Part shown: piece by piece, positions 55,916 to 64,000 of the stretch
Layout of the letters: every line of letters starts with the position of its first letter
Position numbering within the stretch: the first letter of the stretch is position 1
Assembly: GCF_018882415.1 (NCBI RefSeq)
Contig: NZ_JACVOL010000001.1
Coordinates: forward strand, 582,253-646,252
Length of the DNA stretch: 64,000 bases
Source: Polynucleobacter sp. 86C-FISCH
GTDB taxonomy: Bacteria; Pseudomonadota; Gammaproteobacteria; Burkholderiales; Burkholderiaceae
Direction of reading: 5' to 3'
Notes under the pieces: model-generated
What the model was told of the DNA's origin: nothing
Seen by the model: only the letters and a program-made list of their open reading frames with translations
The model's database searches: none
Made by a program: the position numbers and the translations under genes

Positions 55916-58729
55916 CTAGCTCAAATTAGAGGGCGCTTTAAATATTTCTAGCCAAAGTGCTTGAACTGCATCCCTAGCAGCAATGAACTCAGGCTCTTGA
56001 TCTAAATCGACACGAGTTTTTTCAGCTCCGTCTAAACGTAATCGATGTTGGCGCGCCCTTAATAAGCGATAAGCATCGCCAACAGATTTTGCTGCCTCAG
56101 GAGCAATCAAACCAATCTCACCAGCAATCTGTAACAAAGCAATATTACCGAGATTGCCGATCAATTTTGGATGCTGATGAGCATAAGCAAGCACTAAGAA
56201 TTGGACCATGAATTCAATATCCACCATGCCGCCAGCGTCGTGCTTTAAGTCAAATTCTGGATTAGCGTTAGGGTGGCCCGCATGGACTTTGCGACGCATC
56301 TCTAAGATTTCAGAGCGGAGTTGCTCAATATTTCTTTGTTGGCTTAACACTTCAGAGCGAACCGAATCAAAGAATGAGCCCACCAGCGAATTACCCGCTG
56401 AGAAGCGTGCACGCGTGAGAGCCTGATGCTCCCAAACCCAAGCAGCATTGTCACCCTCACGAAGCTGATACTTCCTAAAAGCCTCCGCATTGGTCACCAA
56501 GAATCCAGCTGATCCATTGGGGCGTAAGCGGGTATCAATTTCAAATAGACTGCCGGTAGAAGTAAACGCTGTAAGCCAGTTAATCATTCGCTTTGCTAAC
56601 AAAGCATAAATTTCTTGGGCTGCGTAATCAGCCTCATCTGCCTGATATAAAAAGATAATGTCTAAATCAGATGCATAGCCCAACTCTTTACCGCCCAACT
56701 TGCCATAAGAAATAACAGCAAAAGGTGGATTTGTATCGGCAGGTAACTCAAACTTCTTAAGCACGCTTGGCCATACTCGCTCAAAGGTAGTTTGCAGAAT
56801 CAAGTCTGCCAGTGCTGATAAATGATCGCTTACCTGCTCTACCGGCAACGCTTGTTGCACGCCAATTCCTAGATCCGTCAATAGCGTAATGAACGTTTCA
56901 TTGTGATGAGTCACTCGCAAAATATCCATTGCCTGCTCAGAGCCATCACCATCAGACATCACATCATCAAGCTGCATATTGAGATTGGATCTCACCTCAC
57001 CCCAATACTTTGCCGGGTCCTCAATCAGCGCTCTTTCAGCTTGAGAATTTAATAAGTAATCTAACAAATGAGGATGACGCGTTAAATATTGAGCGCCCCA
57101 TTGAGATGCCTTGAGTAAATCCAATACATTCGATAGCGCTCTAGGGTACTCGGCCAAAATAGAAAGATACGCACTGCGCCTAGCAATCGCCTCAAGCAAA
57201 TCAAAGAAACGTAATAGCGTTTGATCTGCATGGGCTGAAGTAGAGCCATCATTTTGCAAACTTTCTGCGGCTTTACACATTAAGTTATCGAAAATTAAAC
57301 GGCTTTTTTCAGGTAATAACTTTTGCTTTGGGCTATCTACCCAAGCCTGCCAGCGCGCACAAGAGCCAGGGAAGAATGCTTGATCAGGAACCCAGCCAAT
57401 AGCTAAGGGGGCTATTTCAAGGCGCGCACCATCGTCCAACAAGAAGGCTTTTTCGAATAAGTGCGCAACATGATTTTGATGTTGTTCCAATTCGGCCATA
57501 AGATCACCCGCTTTGGAATCTCGACCTTGCATCGAAACCGCCAAGCGCGCACGCGCACTTTGATCATCTGGCAGGTAATGTGTTTGCTGATCATCCCAAA
57601 CCTGAATGCGATGCTCTAAACGTCTTAGGAAGATATAAGCAGCTTGTAATGACTCCACCTCATGAGCAGGCAGAATATTGCAATGCTTAATGAGCTCTAA
57701 CACTTCTAAGCTAGGGCGCACTCTAAAGCGAGGATCTGTGCCGCCCCTCATCAACTGGAACATTTGCGCTAAAAACTCAATCTCTCGTATGCCGCCGCGA
57801 CCTAGCTTAATGTCACGCGAACGCCCTTGATGACCCGAAGATCTCTTTTCTGCTTCGGCCTGTATTTGTGCATGCAGATCACGAATAGAGGCAATAACGC
57901 CGTAGTCCAAATGCCTGCGATATACAAAGGGGCGAATCAGTTGATCAAGCTCCTTTTGACAATGAGCAAAGTCTGGGGATCCTGGAAGTGGCGCAATCAA
58001 CCTACCTTTAATCCAGGCATAGCGCTCCCACTCTCTACCTTGCACCATAAGGTATTCCTCTAACATGTCTAAGCTGCATACCAAAGGCCCTGAATCGCCA
58101 TTAGGGCGAAGGCGCATATCTACACGGAATACAAAGCCGTTGGCATCATGCTCAGCAAGTAACTTGATTAAGCGCTTACCCATTCGAGTAAACCACTCGT
58201 GGTTAGACAAACTCTTAGGGCCGCCAGTAGTCTCACCCTCATGCTCATACAAAAATATGAGGTCGATGTCTGAAGAGAGGTTTAACTCAAGACCACCCAA
58301 TTTACCCATACCAACAACCATGAGAGGCATTTCAGATTGGGTCGTATTACTCCAAGGCAAACCAAAACGATTTTTGAGATCTTCTCGAATAAATGCAATC
58401 GAAGCAGAAACCGCCAATTCAGCAAAATTACTTAGTGCGTGGGTGACCTCATTCAAGTCAGCCAAACCATTTAGATCCCGAAATGCCACCCATAACATCA
58501 AGCGCTGTCTTGCCAAGCGCAAATTGGCCATCCACTCGGCCTCATCCTGCTCGTTGGATGCAGGAATTACTTGGCACTCGTCCAGTAAATTCCTAATACC
58601 TTGCAAATCAACCTGTTTTTGCCCCTGAATGGCAAGCCACTCGACCCATTCGGGGCGCGCACTTAGCCAACGTCGCGCATACGTCGAGTGCCGCTCCAAA
58701 AAATCGATTTGTTGGGAAAAATCATCCAT
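55916..58729 (-). CDS. glnE: Bifunctional glutamine synthetase adenylyltransferase/deadenylyltransferase
   Basis: GlnE adds or removes AMP on glutamine synthetase in response to nitrogen status. The 937-residue protein carries two nucleotidyltransferase domains. The N-terminal one has VVGMGKLGGLELNLSSDIDLIFLYEHEGET near residue 135 and the C-terminal one ISYGKLGGKELGYASDLDIIFLYQADEAD near 680. Each is followed by a GlnD-PII-like helical region (GRGGIREIEFLAQMFQLMRGG and DAGGMVDIEFMVQFLVLAYAH). It is convergent with recN and divergent from yhdP. Confidence 0.95.
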   Translation of the reverse strand: MDDFSQQIDFLERHSTYARRWLSARPEWVEWLAIQGQKQVDLQGIRNLLDECQVIPASNEQDEAEWMANLRLARQRLMLWVAFRDLNGLADLNEVTHALSNFAELAVSASIAFIREDLKNRFGLPWSNTTQSEMPLMVVGMGKLGGLELNLSSDIDLIFLYEHEGETTGGPKSLSNHEWFTRMGKRLIKLLAEHDANGFVFRVDMRLRPNGDSGPLVCSLDMLEEYLMVQGREWERYAWIKGRLIAPLPGSPDFAHCQKELDQLIRPFVYRRHLDYGVIASIRDLHAQIQAEAEKRSSGHQGRSRDIKLGRGGIREIEFLAQMFQLMRGGTDPRFRVRPSLEVLELIKHCNILPAHEVESLQAAYIFLRRLEHRIQVWDDQQTHYLPDDQSARARLAVSMQGRDSKAGDLMAELEQHQNHVAHLFEKAFLLDDGARLEIAPLAIGWVPDQAFFPGSCARWQAWVDSPKQKLLPEKSRLIFDNLMCKAAESLQNDGSTSAHADQTLLRFFDLLEAIARRSAYLSILAEYPRALSNVLDLLKASQWGAQYLTRHPHLLDYLLNSQAERALIEDPAKYWGEVRSNLNMQLDDVMSDGDGSEQAMDILRVTHHNETFITLLTDLGIGVQQALPVEQVSDHLSALADLILQTTFERVWPSVLKKFELPADTNPPFAVISYGKLGGKELGYASDLDIIFLYQADEADYAAQEIYALLAKRMINWLTAFTSTGSLFEIDTRLRPNGSAGFLVTNAEAFRKYQLREGDNAAWVWEHQALTRARFSAGNSLVGSFFDSVRSEVLSQQRNIEQLRSEILEMRRKVHAGHPNANPEFDLKHDAGGMVDIEFMVQFLVLAYAHQHPKLIGNLGNIALLQIAGEIGLIAPEAAKSVGDAYRLLRARQHRLRLDGAEKTRVDLDQEPEFIAARDAVQALWLEIFKAPSNLS

Positions 58730-58770
58730 CCCCCCATCTTAATCCGACCTTGAAATCCCCCGCCATAAGC

Positions 58771-58800
58771 TTGGCGATCAAGCTAAGGCTGACGGATAAT
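58771..58800 (+). promoter_or_regulatory. Promoter of the yhdP-nitrilase-tldD unit
   Basis: TTGGCG (58771-58776) and GATAAT (58795-58800) are 18 bp apart. The predicted transcript start (near 58807) touches the yhdP ATG at 58808, suggesting a leaderless or nearly leaderless mRNA. AGAGG lies only 2-3 nt before the ATG, too close for a normal ribosome site. Confidence 0.5.
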
Positions 58801-58807
58801 AGAGGTC

Positions 58808-61800
58808 ATGCTGCAAAACATTATTCCGCCTCGCCTTAAGAGCGCGCTTGCTAAACGTCCTCAAGGTTCGAGTCGAACTTGGCGTAAGCGTGCCTTGATT
58901 TTGGCGGGCGCAGTTTTGACCCTTTCTGTGCTGGTGCATGTGGGGGTGCGTTTTGTTCTTTGGCCTCAAATCGAGAAATCCAAAGCCTCAGTTGAAAAAC
59001 TCATCAGCGCGCGAATTGGCGCTGATGTATCGATGGACTCACTCCATGTTTCATGGACTGGAATTAGACCCGATTTTGAAATCGAAGGCTTGCGTTTTAA
59101 CGCCCCAGAAAAAACAAAACCTCTTTTATTCATACAAAAGATAAACGGACAGTTAAGTTGGGCTTCCTTTTATCATCTCGCACCATTTTTTCAAGAACTC
59201 ACTTTTGAAGGCGCTGAAATTTATGCGCAACGCAATAGCAAGGGCACTATTAGTGTTGCAGGCATCTCGATTGATGGAAAGTCTAATGATTACTCTGCAG
59301 AGAATTGGCTTTTTTCTCAAAACGAAATTCGAGTAAATGACGTCAAATTATTTTGGGAAGATCAACTCAAGAAGAAGCCGTCTACTGCGATAGAGATACA
59401 AAGTCTTACTCTCAGTAACGGCATTCGCAGCCACATAGGCTCAATCAGCGCAACAACCCCCTGGACCAAGGGCCCACTCCAACTTGATATTGATTTAGTC
59501 CACCACATCGGCGGCCAAGCAGGCAATTGGCGCGATTGGATTGGAACTATCTCATGGAATTTAAATACTCTTCAACTTGGTCAGATTGCGAATGAATTTT
59601 CCCTCCCACTAAATACTTTAGAGGGCGCACTCAGCTCAAAGGGAAAGTTAAAAATTGATAACGGCAAGCCTGATGGTGGAGAAATTTATCTTGCAGCCGA
59701 TGATTTAACAATTCAACTATCTAAGAATGAAGATGCAATTGCTCTTGGGCGATTAGAAACAAACCTGTCTCAGGAAACTGATAACGGAATGATCTCTATC
59801 ACTACTAAGACATTTGCATGGCGTGATACCGAAAGCCCAAAATCAACTCCTTTGGAGCATTTAAGCCCCATGACTTTCCGCTGGAGACCACCGGCAGGCG
59901 ATGAAGAAATTAAAGAGTTTGGCTTTTCATCGCCTAAGATTTCGGTAGAGGATATTGCTTTATTTGCCCTTAATCTTCCACTCTCTAAAAAAGTCCAACA
60001 ATGGATTAAAGCTTCTAAAGCCGATGGAGAGCTGCAAGATCTGGATATCTCATGGTCTGAGAGCAAATCCCCTTTATCAGCATTGAATATCCCCGGCGGC
60101 TGGTTTAAATCAAGCAAACTAGGCTTTAATGTGAGTGCAAAACTGATTGACGTTAGTTTTGTCGGCATCAATAAATCCATGCCCTCCGTATCGAACCTGT
60201 CAGGATTTCTCGCTGCAGATCAAGCCAAAGGAAGCTTCACCATCCAATCCAATAATTTAGGAGTGGAGATAAATGATCTATTAGTGGATCCAAAAATAAA
60301 ACTAGACAAAGCTAATGGTCAAATTTCCTGGTCAAAACAAAAAGGTAACTGGGTTATTAATGCAAAGCAGTTAGCGCTAAGTAATCCTGAGATTTCTACA
60401 ACACTCAATCTGAACTACATCATTGGCGATGTTAAAAAGCCTGACTTCATGACGCTGGATATAGACTTTGCACAAGCTGATCTAAAAACTGCTTATAGAT
60501 ATTTGCCAGTTGGTATGGGAAGCGAAGTCAAAACCTATTTAAGAAAAGCCTTTGATGCAGGAGTAATTAAAAAGGGGAATCTCCATATTAAAGGTGACCC
60601 TAATGAGGTGCCTTTCCCAAAAGCAGGCTCCGGAGAATTCACGCTCAATCTACCAATCATTGGCGCAACCTTTAGCCCGGCGCCCTCCACATCACCCGCA
60701 CAAGGTGTATGGCCCGCCTTTAATAACGTGAATGGCGTTATTAATATGCAGAATGCCAACTTTACGGTAGACATTGATCAGGCAAGCTACAAACAGGTTG
60801 CCCTAAGCAAATTCCATGCTGAGATACCAAGTGTTAGTGCAAAGCAATTAATCCTGACGGTAAATGGCGAAGCACAAGGCGATGCGCCACAACTCCTGGA
60901 TTATTTATTTACCTCACCTGTCGGCAAGAAACAGGCTGAGCTTGAGAAAAATTTAAAGATTACAGGGCCTACCAACTTAAGTCTTGGCTTAAAAATTCCA
61001 CTATCCGGTACTCGTGATACCAATACGGATATTCAAATTAACTTCCCTGGCAATAGAGTTCAGTGGGCCGACATACCTCCTTTTGAAAATCTCAAAGGCA
61101 AAATCCGCATTACCGAAGTCAATCCAGAATTCGAAGATATTACAGCTGAGTTTCTTGGTGGCTCCATTAAAATTTCGAGCACAACACCTAACCAAAGCAG
61201 CCAAAGCTACAGCATCGCAGGAAATATTTCTGCGAACTTTATCAAGAATTACTTTGCAAACGATGCAGCAGTACAAGCATCCCCTATTTTGCAATCCCTT
61301 AGTGGTGTGGCTAGGTATGACGGCGTTATTAATTTCAACAAGGGTAATAGCGAAACTAGCCTAAAAATCGACATGCGTGACTGGGGAAGTGCTGCACCCG
61401 CACCCCTGAAAAAACAGGCGGGCACCTTGATGTCTGGTCAGCTGAACCTTAAAACCTTTGCCAAAACAAAAAGTAATTCCAGCCGCCTCACTTGGGATGG
61501 AAAGATTGGTGACGCCTACTTTATTCAAGGCGAAATTGCTGGCGATGACCTCCCTCGTCAGGCTGTAGGCATTGGCGCACCCGCCACCCTTCCTCAACAG
61601 GGCATTGCACTAAATATTGTTAGCAATGAGTTGAACGCAGATGCTTGGCAAGAATTTTTGAGTAATCAAAGCAGAAAAAAATCTGGGGCAAGCGCTAACC
61701 CAAACACTACAAGCAATGTCCAAGTTTCGGCACAAGTAAAACAATTAACTTTGTTTGACCGCGTCTGGCAGGATATTAATTTGGCTGCAAGCAATAAAGG

Positions 61801-62962
61801 CGCTGCCTGGCAACTGCGCCTGAGAGGATCCCCTCAAGTTGCTGGCAATATCCAATATCAACCAGCTACAACATCTGATGGTAGTGACTTAATTAGCGGA
61901 CGACTTGTGCGCTTAAAAATTCCTGAAGAGGTTGTTAGCGTAGCAATCCCTACAAAGCAAACTTCAAAAACCCCGCCGACTAAAAATAAAGTTGGCCCAG
62001 GATTGATACCTAGTATTGAATTAACCATTGACGATTTTGATTGGAACAAAGCACAGCTTGGTCAGGTAAAAATTAAAACCAAGACCATAGGCAATACTAT
62101 TAATTTCGAATCTGTTCAATTTAACAATCCACAAGGTAGCTCAACCACAACTGGTCGTTGGGTTGGCGCTACGCAAAATACCCCTGCACACACCAACTTA
62201 AATATTGATTTAGATATTAAGGATGCGGGCCAGATTATTGGTCACTGGACCAATCAAAAGTCAGTAGAGGGCGGGCAAGGCAAGCTGACAATAAATGCGG
62301 ATTGGGACGGTTCTCCTTTTAACCCTCAATATGAGACCCTGGCAGGCAAGGCAAATTTAAATCTGGAAAAAGGTCGCCTCTTAGAAGTTAATACCAGTGG
62401 CGCAAAGTTACTAGATGTTCTGAGTTTGCAAAGTTTGTTTAGGTTTGCCACGTTAGACCTAAAAGGTAGCCTAGGAAATATTGTTACCAAAGGTACGCCA
62501 TTCAATACGATTGATGCCTCGTTTGATTTGAATGCAGGCGTCGCTCAAACCAAGCAATTCACAATGGGCTTAGATCAGGCGCGCGTTGCCATGACTGGGC
62601 AAATTAATATCCCTAAGCAAACTCAAGATTTACGTGTCACTATTTTTCCAACAATTGATGCTACCGCAGGCTCTTTAGCCGCATTTGCCATCAACCCAAT
62701 CGTAGGTCTTGGCGCCCTTGTTGGGCAGTACCTCATTACCAGCCAAATTAATCGCAACCTACAGTCTGACTACTTAGTACAAGGATCATGGGATAACCCA
62801 GAAGTCATTCCGCTTGATCAAAAAGGTCAGCCGATTGATACAAAAACATTAGATACGATTCGTAGCAAGGACTTGCTTAAAGAGCAAAGCAAACCGGACA
62901 ACACTACGGGGCCACAAACCAACCCAAACAATTCAAGCGCTCCAAATAAGACTACAAACTAG
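58808..62962 (+). CDS. yhdP: YhdP family AsmA-like envelope protein
   Basis: This very large (1384 aa) protein has one N-terminal membrane anchor (ALILAGAVLTLSVLVHVGVRF near residues 29-50) and a long, mostly beta-stranded periplasmic body, ending with an AsmA-like region. YhdP/TamB/YdbH proteins are proposed bridges for phospholipid transport to the outer membrane. Segments such as VSMDSLHVSWTGIRPDFEIEGLRF at the start, and the C-terminal LDVLSLQSLFRFATLDLKGSLG plus VGLGALVGQYLITSQINRNLQSDYLVQGSWDNPEVI, are family-typical. The tail is Asn/Thr/Ser/Pro-rich. The nitrilase gene follows by 6 bp. Confidence 0.9.
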   Translation: MLQNIIPPRLKSALAKRPQGSSRTWRKRALILAGAVLTLSVLVHVGVRFVLWPQIEKSKASVEKLISARIGADVSMDSLHVSWTGIRPDFEIEGLRFNAPEKTKPLLFIQKINGQLSWASFYHLAPFFQELTFEGAEIYAQRNSKGTISVAGISIDGKSNDYSAENWLFSQNEIRVNDVKLFWEDQLKKKPSTAIEIQSLTLSNGIRSHIGSISATTPWTKGPLQLDIDLVHHIGGQAGNWRDWIGTISWNLNTLQLGQIANEFSLPLNTLEGALSSKGKLKIDNGKPDGGEIYLAADDLTIQLSKNEDAIALGRLETNLSQETDNGMISITTKTFAWRDTESPKSTPLEHLSPMTFRWRPPAGDEEIKEFGFSSPKISVEDIALFALNLPLSKKVQQWIKASKADGELQDLDISWSESKSPLSALNIPGGWFKSSKLGFNVSAKLIDVSFVGINKSMPSVSNLSGFLAADQAKGSFTIQSNNLGVEINDLLVDPKIKLDKANGQISWSKQKGNWVINAKQLALSNPEISTTLNLNYIIGDVKKPDFMTLDIDFAQADLKTAYRYLPVGMGSEVKTYLRKAFDAGVIKKGNLHIKGDPNEVPFPKAGSGEFTLNLPIIGATFSPAPSTSPAQGVWPAFNNVNGVINMQNANFTVDIDQASYKQVALSKFHAEIPSVSAKQLILTVNGEAQGDAPQLLDYLFTSPVGKKQAELEKNLKITGPTNLSLGLKIPLSGTRDTNTDIQINFPGNRVQWADIPPFENLKGKIRITEVNPEFEDITAEFLGGSIKISSTTPNQSSQSYSIAGNISANFIKNYFANDAAVQASPILQSLSGVARYDGVINFNKGNSETSLKIDMRDWGSAAPAPLKKQAGTLMSGQLNLKTFAKTKSNSSRLTWDGKIGDAYFIQGEIAGDDLPRQAVGIGAPATLPQQGIALNIVSNELNADAWQEFLSNQSRKKSGASANPNTTSNVQVSAQVKQLTLFDRVWQDINLAASNKGAAWQLRLRGSPQVAGNIQYQPATTSDGSDLISGRLVRLKIPEEVVSVAIPTKQTSKTPPTKNKVGPGLIPSIELTIDDFDWNKAQLGQVKIKTKTIGNTINFESVQFNNPQGSSTTTGRWVGATQNTPAHTNLNIDLDIKDAGQIIGHWTNQKSVEGGQGKLTINADWDGSPFNPQYETLAGKANLNLEKGRLLEVNTSGAKLLDVLSLQSLFRFATLDLKGSLGNIVTKGTPFNTIDASFDLNAGVAQTKQFTMGLDQARVAMTGQINIPKQTQDLRVTIFPTIDATAGSLAAFAINPIVGLGALVGQYLITSQINRNLQSDYLVQGSWDNPEVIPLDQKGQPIDTKTLDTIRSKDLLKEQSKPDNTTGPQTNPNNSSAPNKTTN

Positions 62963-62968
62963 ATTGCT

Positions 62969-63802
62969 ATGAGTACACCTGTAAATTCCTCAAATCTCAA
63001 GGTCGCCTCTATTCAGATGGTCTCCACTCCGAATTTGCAAGAGAACCTTTCTACAGCAAGCAGACTCATAGCAGCGGCAGCAGCAGATGGGGCGCAATTA
63101 GCCGTTCTGCCAGAATACTTTTGCTTAATGGGTCTTAAGGACACCGATAAAGTCTCTGCACGAGAAAGCATTGGTAGCGGCCCTATCCAAGAGCAACTCT
63201 CACAGATTGCCAAACAGAACAAACTGCATTTGGTTGCTGGCACTATTCCGCTTGAGGCAAGAGATCCAAATAAAGTACTCAATACAACTCTTGTATTTGA
63301 TCCTGCAGGCCAACAAATTACTCGTTACGACAAAATTCATTTATTTGGCTTTCAAACGGCAACCGAGCGCTATCAAGAATCAGAAACGATTGAAGCTGGA
63401 AATGAGCCGGGGATCCTAAATATTTCTGTTGATGGCAATAATTGGGCTTTTGGTTTAAGTATTTGTTACGACCTGCGTTTTCCAGAACTCTATCGCGCGC
63501 TAGGTCAGGTAGATTGCCACATCATCCCCGCTGCATTTACCTACACCACCGGAAAAGACCATTGGGAAATTCTGTTGCGCGCCCGAGCCATTGAAAACCA
63601 AAGTTATGTACTAGCTTCAGCCCAAGGTGGCAAACATCAAAACCAGCGTCGCACTTGGGGCAATAGTATGTTGATTGACCCTTGGGGCGAGGTCTTGGCC
63701 AATCTCCCTGAAGGAGAAGGCTTTATTTCTGGGGTCTTGTGCAAAGATAAATTAAACGAGGTACGCTCTAAGCTACCTGCACTTGCACATCGCAAGCTTT
63801 AA
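62969..63802 (+). CDS. Carbon-nitrogen hydrolase (Nit1-like amidase)
   Basis: This is a 277-residue nitrilase-superfamily protein with the catalytic triad Glu in LAVLPEYFCLMG (near residue 48), Lys in RYDKIHLFGF (near 120) and Cys in LSICYDLRFPELYRAL (near 165). This subgroup matches Nit1/NitFhit-type enzymes. Mammalian and yeast relatives hydrolyse deaminated glutathione, which may be the role here, but that is inferred. Its position between yhdP and tldD is conserved in Betaproteobacteria. Confidence 0.9.
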   Translation: MSTPVNSSNLKVASIQMVSTPNLQENLSTASRLIAAAAADGAQLAVLPEYFCLMGLKDTDKVSARESIGSGPIQEQLSQIAKQNKLHLVAGTIPLEARDPNKVLNTTLVFDPAGQQITRYDKIHLFGFQTATERYQESETIEAGNEPGILNISVDGNNWAFGLSICYDLRFPELYRALGQVDCHIIPAAFTYTTGKDHWEILLRARAIENQSYVLASAQGGKHQNQRRTWGNSMLIDPWGEVLANLPEGEGFISGVLCKDKLNEVRSKLPALAHRKL

Positions 63803-63822
63803 AGAAAGATTCGCCCAATCAC

Positions 63823-64000
63823 ATGAATGCACCAGAAGCACTATTTCCTGCAAATTGGACTAAAGCCAAAAAGCAAGCAGACCTCATTAAATTAGCCAAA
63901 TCTATTCTGCTTGAGCCAACAGGATTATCAGAACAAGATTTGCATCACACCTTTGGCCATCTGTTTACCCATCGTCTTGATGATGCGGACCTTTACTTTC
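63823..64000 (+). CDS. tldD: Metalloprotease TldD, N-terminal fragment (truncated by window edge)
   Basis: Fifty-nine codons are visible, MNAPEALFPANWTKAKKQ to LFTHRLDDADLYF. The final HRLDDADLYF matches the RLDYGDLYFQ segment near the N terminus of TldD. The order yhdP-nitrilase-tldD supports this. TldD with TldE/PmbA degrades peptides. The zinc site lies beyond the window. Confidence 0.8.
   Translation, partial: MNAPEALFPANWTKAKKQADLIKLAKSILLEPTGLSEQDLHHTFGHLFTHRLDDADLYF

Noticed and set aside
58065..58628. Plus-strand frame of about 187 codons within glnE
   Set aside because: Antisense to the conserved N-terminal nucleotidyltransferase region of glnE; no support for translation.
1..64000. 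Mobile elements, prophage, CRISPR arrays, toxin-antitoxin or defence genes
   Set aside because: I looked for transposase-like frames, regularly spaced repeats and unfamiliar clusters on both strands and found none; nearly every base is accounted for by core genes and short gaps.

Overview
The window is a dense, almost entirely housekeeping segment of a betaproteobacterial chromosome. Protein sequences and gene neighbourhoods (ribF-ileS-lspA-coaBC-dut; purM beside an AI-2E transporter and hda; fkpB-ispH; hrcA divergent from nadK-recN; yhdP-nitrilase-tldD; a DUF3579 gene) point to Burkholderiaceae. The compact layout and moderate G+C fit Polynucleobacter or a close relative. The genus is an inference from memory of such genomes, not a database result.

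Layout. 1-4.8 kb: 3' end of valS, galU, a TusA-like gene and alaS. 4.8-6.9 kb: the two membrane subunits tctB-tctA. 6.9-12 kb: glnS, an SDR protein, an AscD-like flavin/iron-sulfur reductase, argD. 12-18.1 kb: a complete branched-chain amino-acid ABC transporter (livK-H-M-G-F) directly behind fkpB-ispH. 18.1-29 kb: radC, rpmB-rpmG, a fatty acid desaturase, an rRNA methyltransferase-purN pair and the ribF-ileS-lspA-coaBC-dut run. 29-36.5 kb: a small Hc1-like basic protein, clpS-clpA, a cold-shock gene with a long leader, a secreted DUF192 protein, ppnP, argG, argF, a DUF3579 gene and rpsT. 36.6-47.1 kb: murJ, a SirB1-type protein, DedA, miaA, purM, AI-2E transporter, hda, HAD phosphatase, pcnB, folK, panB. 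47.1-54 kb: the heat-shock block dnaJ, dnaK, grpE, hemH, hrcA (all minus strand), then nadK and recN. 55.9-64 kb: glnE, the giant yhdP, a nitrilase and the 5' end of tldD.

Intergenic space is short. No gap reaches 300 bp; the longest (31957-32241, 285 bp) holds G-rich sequence and the cold-shock promoter and leader. I found no rRNA, tRNA, insertion sequence, prophage, CRISPR array or clear sign of horizontal transfer, and no new multi-gene system. The best signals are regulatory: two well-matched sigma-32-type promoters in front of grpE and dnaK; palindromes over the alaS promoter; several first genes with a -10-like hexamer placed 5-7 nt before the start codon and no usable Shine-Dalgarno, suggesting leaderless mRNAs; a terminator-like hairpin between livK and livH; and a strong hairpin in the 3' end of miaA that would form a C(UUCG)G-loop stem on the purM read-through transcript. 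At least eight genes use GTG or TTG starts.
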